NCBI GenBank assembly: GCA_012271025.1
Contig: JAAXHF010000233.1
Coordinates: 1-5,438, forward strand
Source of the DNA: Deltaproteobacteria bacterium
GTDB lineage: Bacteria; Desulfobacterota_B; Binatia; Bin18
Direction: 5' to 3'
Length of the DNA stretch: 5,438 nucleotides
A program made the translations under genes and the position numbers. How positions within the stretch are numbered: position 1 is the first letter of the stretch; each line of letters starts with the position of its first letter. This document shows, in pieces, positions 1-5,438 of this stretch. The notes beneath the pieces were generated by a model. It made no database searches, was not told the DNA's origin, and saw only the letters and a list, made by a program, of their open reading frames with translations.

Positions 1-2130
1 GCCCAGTACGGCTCGGACGCCATTGCCGGGGTGCTGAACTTCGTGCTGAAGGAAAACCGCGAGGGCCTGACGGTCCACACCAACTGGGGTCAGAACTACC
101 ACGGCGACGGCGACAAGGTGCAGGTGGCCGCCAACCTGGGCCTGCCGCTGACCGAGGCCGGCTTCGCCAGCCTCAGCTTCGAGTTCATGAACGTGGACGA
201 AACCAGCCGCAGCGTGCAGCGGAGCGACGCGCGGGGCTTGATTGAGGCCGGCAACGAGCATGTCCGCCGGCCGGCGGCTCAGATCTGGGGCGCGCCTGAA
301 GTCCAGTACGACTACAAGTTTTTCGGTAATGTCGGCCTCGACCTCGAAGAGATCAACAGCCGGCTGTACGCCTTTGGCAACTATGCCGAGCGGCGGGTGG
401 AGGGCGGCTTCTACTTTCGCAATCCCCACACCCGGAACGGCGTGTTCCGGGGCGACCCGCTCGAAGACGGCACGCCAACGGTCAAGATGATTGACCTGTC
501 GCACGACGGCCTGTCCGGCAACTGCCGAGATATTCCCATCCGAGGCAATGTTCCCCAGTTTGCTGAAGTCGCCGACAACGGCCCGGACTGCTTTTCGTTC
601 ATTGAGCGCTTTCCGGGCGGCTTCACGCCGCGTTTCGGCGGCTATGTGAAGGACTGGAGCATCGCCTTCGGCCTGACCGGCGACCTGGAAGGGTTCAGCG
701 GCATCTATTCCCTGCTGAACGGCTGGGACTACGACATGAGCGCCTACTTCGGGGAGAACAGCGTTGACTATTTCTTCATCAACACCATCAACCCGCAGCT
801 GGCCGACATGCGAACGAACATCCCGACGCAATACCGACCCGGCGGCGTGAACCAGTCCGAGAAGACCTTCAACCTGGATATTTCCCGGCTGGTGGACCTC
901 GGCGTGTTTGCCTCTCCGCTGAACATGGCCTTCGGCTTTGAGTACCACATCGAAGAGTACGAGGTGAAACTCGGCGGCGAAAACTCCTGGTACGCCGATT
1001 TCGACCGGTTCGGACCTCAGGGTCTTGGCGTCGGCTCGAACGGGTTTACCGGATTCGGCCCCAACATCGTCGGCGAGTATCAACGGAATAACTATGCCCT
1101 GTACATGGACCTGGAAACCGAGGTGATTGAGGCTGTCACCCTCGGCGTGGCCGGGCGCTACGAGAACTTTGACGCGCCGATCGGCGAGTCCCTGAACGGT
1201 AAGGTGTCGCTCAGGTGGCAGCTGCTGGATATGCTGGCCGTGCGCGGTGCGGTCAGCTCGGGCTTTCGCGCGCCCACGCCCGGTCAGGCCAACGTGAACA
1301 AAATCACTACATCCTTTGCCGCCGATCTTGGCGGGTTGGTGGACGACGCGACCTTTCCTGCCCACCATCCGGCTTCGGCCTTCTTTGGCGCCCAGCCGCT
1401 GACCCCGGAAAAATCCGTCAACTATTCTGCCGGCGTGGTGTTCAACTGGGACGAGCTTGAGGTCACCCTCGACTACTACCGGATCAAGATGCAGGATCGC
1501 ATCGTCCGCAGCAGCCGCTTCAATGTGGCGAATGAACTCACCAGGCTCGGCATTACCCGGGCGGCATTCGACGAGGTCGTTGGGCCGAACCAGATCACGG
1601 TGCTCCGCTTCTACACCAACGACTTCGACACCACCACCCAGGGCCTTGACCTCGTAGCCAGCTACCCGCTGGAATCCATGGCCGGCCTCACCGAGTTCAC
1701 GTTTGTCGGCAACTGGAACAAGACCGAGGTGGACAGCCGCACCCCGGCGTTCATCAGCGATAAGCTTGTGCGGCAAATCGAAGAGGGCCTGCCGCAGTTC
1801 CGCTTCTCGCTGACGGCCGATCACAACTGGGGGCCGTGGCGCTTGCTGTCCCGTCTGTACTTCTACGACAAATTCCGCGATTATCCGACCGACGGCGCTT
1901 TCGGCTTCAATACCGGCGAACGCTGGATGATGGATATCGAAGCCTCGTATACCTTCCTGAACCTGCCCTATGGCAGCGCCTTCACCATCGCGGTCGGCGC
2001 GGAGAACGTGTTCGACGAGTACCCGCGCAGAAACCCGCAAGCGGCTGGTGCCGGCCTGAAATACCCGGAAACCTCGCCCTACGGCTTCAACGGCGGCTTC
2101 TACTATGTACGGGCCGGGTTTGAGTTCTAA
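1..2130 (+). CDS. TonB-dependent outer-membrane receptor, 5'-truncated by window edge
   Basis: The reading frame is open from base 1 and encodes 709 residues ending in TAA. Alignment by eye with the complete receptor downstream places base 1 near its residue 164, so about 163 residues (signal peptide, TonB box, most of the plug) lie upstream and the full protein would be about 872 residues. The first residues, AQYGSDAIAGVLNFVLK, are the end of a plug domain; the rest is the 22-strand beta-barrel. Visible landmarks are ERFPGGFTPRFGG, a GFRAPT motif near base 1260, TPEKSVNYSAG, YTNDFDTTTQGLDLVA, and the C-terminal VGAENVFDEYPRR and SPYGFNGGFYY, ending in Phe as expected for BAM-dependent insertion. 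The only two cysteines (codons at 523 and 589) are shared with the downstream paralogue. The family takes up scarce ligands such as ferric siderophores, haem, cobalamin or glycans using TonB-ExbBD energy. The substrate cannot be told here. The GTG at 31 is internal and not the start. Confidence 0.95.
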   Translation, partial: AQYGSDAIAGVLNFVLKENREGLTVHTNWGQNYHGDGDKVQVAANLGLPLTEAGFASLSFEFMNVDETSRSVQRSDARGLIEAGNEHVRRPAAQIWGAPEVQYDYKFFGNVGLDLEEINSRLYAFGNYAERRVEGGFYFRNPHTRNGVFRGDPLEDGTPTVKMIDLSHDGLSGNCRDIPIRGNVPQFAEVADNGPDCFSFIERFPGGFTPRFGGYVKDWSIAFGLTGDLEGFSGIYSLLNGWDYDMSAYFGENSVDYFFINTINPQLADMRTNIPTQYRPGGVNQSEKTFNLDISRLVDLGVFASPLNMAFGFEYHIEEYEVKLGGENSWYADFDRFGPQGLGVGSNGFTGFGPNIVGEYQRNNYALYMDLETEVIEAVTLGVAGRYENFDAPIGESLNGKVSLRWQLLDMLAVRGAVSSGFRAPTPGQANVNKITTSFAADLGGLVDDATFPAHHPASAFFGAQPLTPEKSVNYSAGVVFNWDELEVTLDYYRIKMQDRIVRSSRFNVANELTRLGITRAAFDEVVGPNQITVLRFYTNDFDTTTQGLDLVASYPLESMAGLTEFTFVGNWNKTEVDSRTPAFISDKLVRQIEEGLPQFRFSLTADHNWGPWRLLSRLYFYDKFRDYPTDGAFGFNTGERWMMDIEASYTFLNLPYGSAFTIAVGAENVFDEYPRRNPQAAGAGLKYPETSPYGFNGGFYYVRAGFEF

Positions 2131-2135
2131 CGGCG

Positions 2136-2149
2136 CTGTGTGAACACAG
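2136..2149. repeat. Short dyad in the 27-base gap after the first receptor
   Basis: CTGTGT and ACACAG form a perfect 6-base inverted repeat around a central GA. As RNA this would be a 5-bp stem with a TGAA tetraloop. It lies just after the first receptor's stop codon, and its right arm shares two bases with the Shine-Dalgarno-like AGGGGA. It could be a weak hairpin that affects ribosome access or a vestigial DNA operator, but a dyad this short may also be chance. Confidence 0.35.
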
Positions 2150-2153
2150 GGGA
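2148..2153 (+). promoter_or_regulatory. Ribosome binding site of the receptor remnant
   Basis: AGGGGA ends four bases before the ATG at 2158. It supports that ATG over the in-frame GTG at 2140, which lies upstream of the motif and would add MNTGDR ahead of a normal signal peptide. Confidence 0.6.
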
Positions 2154-2157
2154 CCGG

Positions 2158-2443
2158 ATGAAGAACCCGAAGAGGTGGTGGCGGTGCGGGTTTGTGACGG
2201 GGCTCTTCATCCTCCTCGGGGCAGCGCAAACCGAAGCCCAGGAGCCGGCTGCGGAGCAAGACCCGGCCGCGCAGGCCAGTGTCGCCAGGCTCGGCGACAC
2301 TGGCCTTTGGGGCGGAAAACATGTTCGACCAGTATCCGCGCAAGAGTCGCTGGGCGGGCGTGCTCGGCAATAAATACCCGCCAAATTCGCCCTACGGCTT
2401 CAACGGCGGCTTTTACTACGTGCGGGCCAGCTTCGAATTCTAA
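2158..2443 (+). pseudogene. Remnant of a TonB-dependent receptor (internal deletion plus frameshift)
   Basis: The 5' part reads MKNPKRWWRCGFVTGLFILL, a basic N-terminus and hydrophobic core, then a cleavage region AAQTEAQ and mature residues SVARLGD, matching GVAKLGD at residues 34-40 of the complete receptor. Near 2290-2300 this similarity stops. From 2300, in the +2 frame rather than +1, the sequence resumes as the last 47 residues of a receptor (LAFGAENMFDQYP ... SPYGFNGGFYYVRASFEF, TAA at 2441), exactly the length of the same segment in the complete receptor. About 784 codons are therefore missing. Reading from the ATG, the frame runs past the junction into nonsense and stops at 2373, giving a 71-residue product with an intact signal peptide but no plug or barrel, which cannot transport. 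Its C-terminal segment differs from both neighbours, so it descends from a distinct third paralogue and is not a copy of either. A secreted 71-residue peptide may still be made; I see no function for it. Confidence 0.9.
2273..2306. repeat. Perfect 14-bp inverted repeat at the deletion junction
   Basis: AGGCCAGTGTCGCC (2273-2286) and GGCGACACTGGCCT (2293-2306) are exact reverse complements around the 6-base loop AGGCTC. The right arm spans the point where the N-terminal receptor sequence joins the C-terminal sequence. The inner six base pairs (GTCGCC with GGCGAC) lie in N-terminal sequence; the outer eight need bases from the C-terminal side. The transcript could form a very stable hairpin. 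Only three T residues follow, counting the last stem base, so it is a poor intrinsic terminator, but it could pause polymerase or block 3' exonucleases. Confidence 0.85.
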
Positions 2444-5059
2444 ATGTTCGGCAAAGCGCACTGGCGGTCCGGGCTGGTAGCCGGCTTTCTCATCCTCCTC
2501 GCAGCATCGACGGTCGCAGCCCAGGACGCACCGCCGCAGGCGGGGGTGGCCAAGCTCGGCGATCTCAGGGTGCTCGGCTCGCGTCTGCTGGGTCGCTCGG
2601 CTCAGGATTCGCTGGTGCCGGTGGACGTGATTCAGGCGGAAGACTTGCAGACTTACGGCATCCGCGACATGGACGCCCTGCTGGCGGCCAGTGTGCCGTC
2701 CTACCACGTCAACCGGCGTGCTGGCGATGCCGCTGCGCTGGTCCGGCCGGCCAATCTGCGCGGGCTGCCGCCCGACTCGACTCTGGTCCTGGTCAACGGC
2801 AAACGCCGACACCGGGCGGCGGTGATCAGCTTTCTGGGCGCCGGTATTTCGGACGGGGCGCAGGGAGCGGATATTTCGGTCATCCCGTCGATTGCCCTCA
2901 AACGGCTGGAAGTGTTGCGGGACGGTGCGTCCTCGCAGTATGGGTCCGACGCCATTGCCGGGGCACTGAATTTCGTGCTGCGCGACGACTCCGAGGGAGC
3001 CGTGCTGGAAACGCGCTGGGGTCAGAACTACCACGGCGACGGCGACACAGTGAGCGTTGCCGGCAATATCGGCCTGCCGCTGACCGCAGCCGGCTTTGCC
3101 AATCTCAGCTTCGAGTTCACCAACGTCGGCGAGACCCGGCGCAGCGTGCAGCGGGGCGATGCGCTGGGGCTGATTGCCGCCGGCAATGACCGGGTGCGTC
3201 GGCCGGCGCAAATTTTCGGCACGCCGGCAGTGCAGTACAACTATAAATTCTTCGGCAACCTGGGCCTCGACCTGAACGATAGCCACAGCCTGTATGCGTT
3301 TGGCAACTATGCCGAACGCAAGGCCGTCGGCCACTTCTTTTTCCGTAACCCCCACACCCGGGGCGGGGTGTTCAGAGGGCCGGTTGTGGATGGCGCCCCA
3401 ACGCTTCTGGTGGCCGACCTGTCTGCGGATGGCAGGTCGGCCAACTGCCCGACGGTGCCTATTGTGGAGAACGTCCCGGACCCGGAGGCGCTGGCTAAGG
3501 TCGCCGCCAACCCGGACTGTTTCGCCTTCAACCAGCGCTTTCCAGGCGGTTTTGCCCCACGCTTTGGCGGGACCATGCAGGACTGGAGTGTCGCCTTCGG
3601 GCTGCGCGGCGCGCTGTCCGACACCGGCAGCCCGCTCCTGGACGGCTGGGACTACGACCTGAGCGCCGGCTTCGGTCAGAACAGCATTGATCTGTTCATC
3701 TCCAACACCATCAACCCCCAGCTCGCCCACCGCCAGACCGCCATCCCGACCTCGTACACACCCGGCCGCTATACGGAGTTCGACAAGGTGTTCAATCTTG
3801 ACATCTCCCGGCCGTTCGACCTCGGTGTCTTGTCGTCCGCGCTGAGCCTGGCCTTCGGGCTGGAGTACCGCGAAGAAGCATTCACCGCCGATGCTGGCGA
3901 GCCGAATTCCTGGACCATCGATCCCAATTTGGCCAGGCAGGGCTTCGGCATCGGCTCCAACGGCTTTCCGGGTCTCAGCCCGACCTATGCCGGGACCTTC
4001 GACCGGGGCAGCTACGCCGGTTATGTGGACCTGGAAACCAGCCTGTTCGACCAGCTGAGCCTGGGTCTGGCCGGGCGCTATGAGGACTATGCGCAGGTCG
4101 GCGATACGCTGAACGGCAAGGTTGCGGCCCGCTGGACCCCCCCCATCCCTCCCCTGACAGGGGGGGGATGGGGGAGGGTGGCCGTGCGCGGTTCGGTCGG
4201 CTCGGGTTTTCGGGCGCCGACCGTGGGCCAAGCCAACATCCGGAACGTGACGACGACCTTCATCAACGGGCGACTGGCGGACGAGGCGACGCTCTCTCCG
4301 ACCGATCCGATTGCCCGACAGAAGGGCGGCAGGCGGCTGGAGCCGGAAAAATCGGTCAACTATTCGGTCGGCACGGTGTTCAGCCTGGGCCAGCTTGATG
4401 TGACTGTCGACTACTATCGCATCAAGATGCAGGATCGCATCGGACTGACCAGCACACTGACGCTGACCGAGGCGGATATTGCGGCACTCCTGGCCCGGGG
4501 TGTCACGGACGCCAGCAGTTTCACCGGCGTGCGGTATTTTACCAACGACTTCGATACCACCACCCAGGGCGTCGATCTTGTGGCGACCTATCCCGTGGCG
4601 ACCCGGGCCGGTCACACGCTGTTCACCCTGGTGGGCAACTGGAACGACACCACGGTTGACCGCCGCAATCCGACCGTCATCAACGACCGGCGGGTGCGTC
4701 AGCTCGAAGACAGTCTGCCCGAGTTTCGCTTCTCGCTCACCGGCGATCACACCGCCGGGCCGTGGCGGCTGTTGACCCGGCTGCATTTCTACGATGGGTT
4801 CTATGCGGCTCATCTGAACAGCGCCGACTTGCCCATCCACACCGCCGAACGCTGGCTCATGGACGCCGTCGTTTCCTATACCTTCGCCGACCTGCCGCTC
4901 ATGGCCCGGCTGACCCTGGCGTTTGGCGCCGAGAATCTGTTCGACCGCTACCCGGCCAGAAATCCGCACGCGCGGCTGGCCGGCGCAAAATATCCCAGAG
5001 CCTCGCCCTACGGCTTTAACGGCGGCTTCTACTACGCGCGCGCCAGCCTCGAATTCTAG
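2444..5059 (+). CDS. TonB-dependent outer-membrane receptor, complete (871 residues)
   Basis: It starts with a Sec signal peptide (basic MFGKAHWR, hydrophobic LVAGFLILLAAS, likely cleavage after VAA at residue 26). A TonB-box-like stretch LRVLGSR follows at about residues 41-47, then the plug (about 56-185; VPVDVIQAEDL, LRGLPPDSTLVLVNGKRR, LRDGASSQYGSDAIAG) and the beta-barrel to residue 871. FRAP is at 589-592; the C-terminus is SPYGFNGGFYYARASLEF with terminal Phe. Cys335 and Cys359 are the only cysteines and sit in a predicted surface loop, probably disulphide-bonded. Residues 565-579 are an in-frame palindromic insert absent from the upstream paralogue. The ATG directly follows the remnant's TAA with no Shine-Dalgarno in front; no other in-frame start keeps the signal peptide. 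The role is energised import of a scarce ligand; substrate unknown. Loops such as 395-420 and 490-520 differ most from the upstream paralogue, suggesting a different ligand. Confidence 0.95.
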   Translation: MFGKAHWRSGLVAGFLILLAASTVAAQDAPPQAGVAKLGDLRVLGSRLLGRSAQDSLVPVDVIQAEDLQTYGIRDMDALLAASVPSYHVNRRAGDAAALVRPANLRGLPPDSTLVLVNGKRRHRAAVISFLGAGISDGAQGADISVIPSIALKRLEVLRDGASSQYGSDAIAGALNFVLRDDSEGAVLETRWGQNYHGDGDTVSVAGNIGLPLTAAGFANLSFEFTNVGETRRSVQRGDALGLIAAGNDRVRRPAQIFGTPAVQYNYKFFGNLGLDLNDSHSLYAFGNYAERKAVGHFFFRNPHTRGGVFRGPVVDGAPTLLVADLSADGRSANCPTVPIVENVPDPEALAKVAANPDCFAFNQRFPGGFAPRFGGTMQDWSVAFGLRGALSDTGSPLLDGWDYDLSAGFGQNSIDLFISNTINPQLAHRQTAIPTSYTPGRYTEFDKVFNLDISRPFDLGVLSSALSLAFGLEYREEAFTADAGEPNSWTIDPNLARQGFGIGSNGFPGLSPTYAGTFDRGSYAGYVDLETSLFDQLSLGLAGRYEDYAQVGDTLNGKVAARWTPPIPPLTGGGWGRVAVRGSVGSGFRAPTVGQANIRNVTTTFINGRLADEATLSPTDPIARQKGGRRLEPEKSVNYSVGTVFSLGQLDVTVDYYRIKMQDRIGLTSTLTLTEADIAALLARGVTDASSFTGVRYFTNDFDTTTQGVDLVATYPVATRAGHTLFTLVGNWNDTTVDRRNPTVINDRRVRQLEDSLPEFRFSLTGDHTAGPWRLLTRLHFYDGFYAAHLNSADLPIHTAERWLMDAVVSYTFADLPLMARLTLAFGAENLFDRYPARNPHARLAGAKYPRASPYGFNGGFYYARASLEF
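4137..4178. repeat. C/G-rich palindromic element inserted in frame in the receptor gene
   Basis: The arms 4137-4156 and 4158-4177 are inverted complements at 18 of 20 positions, with one T/G wobble (4150 with 4164) and one C/A mismatch (4139 with 4175), centred on TGACA. The left arm has a C8 run (4137-4144) and the right a G8 run (4160-4167). In frame it encodes TPPIPPLTGGGWGRV between the conserved RW and AVRG, where the upstream receptor has only QLLDML (1219-1236), a net gain of 27 bases. Such Pro-then-Gly tracts are what interspersed GC-rich palindromic repeats (REP or MITE-like) give when they land in genes. No transposase or clear target duplication is visible. The exact left boundary is uncertain. 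Confidence 0.75.
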
Positions 5060-5095
5060 TTGAGGAGTGGGCCAGGATTCTGGAAAGCGCGGCAC

Positions 5096-5100
5096 GGAGG
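5096..5100 (+). promoter_or_regulatory. Ribosome binding site of the fourth receptor
   Basis: GGAGG lies six bases upstream of the ATG at 5107 and directly touches the ATG at 5101. The spacing decides for 5107 as the start. This is the strongest Shine-Dalgarno motif among the three receptor starts in the window. Confidence 0.75.
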
Positions 5101-5106
5101 ATGACG

Positions 5107-5438
5107 ATGAAGACATGGGCAGGAGTGGCGCTCTGCGTGCTGCTGGGAGCATCAACAGGCCAAGCCCAACAGGCGGAGCCGCAGGCGGAGGTTGTCGGGC
5201 TCGACGCTCTCCAGGTCGTGGGCTCACGTCTGGCCGGGCGCTCAGCCCAGGATTCTCCGGTGCCGGTGGACATCATCCAGGGCGAGGACTTGCAGACCTA
5301 CGGCATCCGTGACATGGACGCCCTGCTGGCCGCGAGCGTGCCGTCCTACAATGTCAACCAGCATCCTATCGGCGGGGACGCCACCTTTGTCCGACCGGCC
5401 AATCTGCGCGGGCTGCCGCCCGACTCCACCCTGGTGCT
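5107..5438 (+). CDS. TonB-dependent outer-membrane receptor, 3'-truncated by window edge
   Basis: The frame is open to the window end, giving 110 complete codons. It begins MKTWAGVALCVLLGASTGQA, a signal peptide with likely cleavage after residue 20 (GQA, then QQAEPQ). A TonB-box-like LQVVGSR follows, then the plug start: VPVDIIQGEDLQTYGIRDMD, ALLAASVPSYNVN, FVRPANLRGLPPDSTLVL. These match the complete receptor upstream nearly residue for residue from VGSR onward, while the signal peptide and the stretch after SYNVN differ. It lies 47 bases after the preceding stop (TAG, 5057-5059) with its own GGAGG, so it is probably co-transcribed but translated independently. The cysteine in the signal peptide is not in a lipobox. 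Whether the gene is intact cannot be judged from 13% of the expected length. The role should be ligand uptake at the outer membrane; substrate unknown. Confidence 0.93.
   Translation, partial: MKTWAGVALCVLLGASTGQAQQAEPQAEVVGLDALQVVGSRLAGRSAQDSPVPVDIIQGEDLQTYGIRDMDALLAASVPSYNVNQHPIGGDATFVRPANLRGLPPDSTLV

Larger units (their letters stand above)
1..5438 (+). repeat. Tandem array of four paralogous TonB-dependent receptor genes
   Basis: Four members of one receptor subfamily follow each other head to tail with no unrelated gene between them. The three visible C-terminal ends all read SPYGFNGGFYY then A/V-RA-x-x-EF. Within the diverged genes there are perfect DNA matches of 32 bases: 84-115 with 3016-3047 (around QNYHGDGD) and 2747-2778 with 5395-5426 (around ANLRGLPPDS). 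The gaps are short and I see no terminator hairpin with a T-run in them. The array continues beyond the window on both sides, at least to complete the first and last genes. Confidence 0.9.

Noticed and set aside
31..33. GTG as the start of the first receptor
   Set aside because: The ten codons before it (AQYGSDAIAG) are conserved plug residues in frame, so the gene begins upstream of the window.
2273..2310. Junction hairpin as an intrinsic terminator
   Set aside because: The stem is strong, but only TTT followed by GGGG comes after it, with no T-run.
2175..2480. A 101-codon + strand frame across the remnant
   Set aside because: It matches neither the N-terminal nor the C-terminal receptor frame, has no signal or family motif, and runs into the next gene in the wrong frame.
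4087..4359. Minus-strand frame containing a Pro-rich HPPPVRGG segment
   Set aside because: The Pro/Gly tract is only the palindromic element read on the other strand; the rest is the antisense of the receptor barrel.
5101..5103. ATG as the start of the fourth receptor
   Set aside because: GGAGG touches this ATG with no spacing. The ATG at 5107 has a six-base spacing and gives a normal signal peptide.
5060..5106. Terminator or promoter in the 47-base gap before the fourth receptor
   Set aside because: There is only a 4-bp CCAG/CTGG dyad, no T-run, and no recognisable -35/-10 pair.
2207..5227. Open frame of 1006 codons on the minus strand covering the complete receptor
   Set aside because: It is antisense to a gene with clear family motifs throughout. 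Its translation is low-complexity, rich in Arg, Gly, Ala, Val and Gln, with no recognisable domain, as expected in GC-rich DNA with strong codon bias.
1..5438. SusC-type glycan receptors of Bacteroidota
   Set aside because: There is no carboxypeptidase-like N-terminal extension and no adjacent SusD-like gene; length and motifs fit ordinary TBDRs of about 870 residues.
1..5438. CRISPR, tRNA, rRNA or transposase genes
   Set aside because: No direct-repeat and spacer pattern, cloverleaf, conserved rRNA sequence or transposase motif was seen on either strand.

Overview
The window is a piece of a same-strand tandem array of TonB-dependent outer-membrane receptor (TBDR) genes. It holds the 3' 709 codons of one receptor (1-2130), the collapsed remnant of a second (2158-2443), one complete receptor of 871 residues (2444-5059), and the first 110 codons of another (5107 to the window end). 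All genes lie on the + strand. Gaps are 27, 0 and 47 bases, with no convincing terminator or internal promoter, so the array probably reads as one transcript whose start lies upstream of the window.

The DNA is GC-rich with strong codon bias, and long antisense open frames appear as a by-product. TBDRs with cleavable signal peptides and C-terminal phenylalanine imply a Gram-negative, diderm bacterium. The family style (QYGSDAIAG plug end, GFRAPT barrel motif, SPYGFNGGFYY C-terminus) resembles receptors common in Proteobacteria and similar environmental or metagenomic lineages. The window has no marker that fixes the phylum. No partner gene (TonB, ExbB/ExbD, siderophore enzyme, periplasmic binding protein, regulator) is present, so the transported substrates are unknown.

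Three structures go beyond ordinary tandem duplication. First, the second receptor has lost about 784 codons: its signal peptide and mature N-terminus are joined out of frame to its last 47 codons, and the join sits in a perfect 14-bp inverted repeat. Second, the intact receptor carries an in-frame C/G-rich palindrome of about 42 bases, absent from its upstream paralogue, which adds 9 net residues at a predicted periplasmic turn. The palindrome includes C8 and G8 runs that could slip and switch the gene off. Third, the intact receptor begins directly on the remnant's old stop codon (TAA then ATG) with no visible Shine-Dalgarno sequence, so it may once have been translated by coupling to the gene that has since collapsed.

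Taken together this looks like a receptor family expanding, diverging and decaying by recombination between repeats. I see no evidence for a wholly new type of system.
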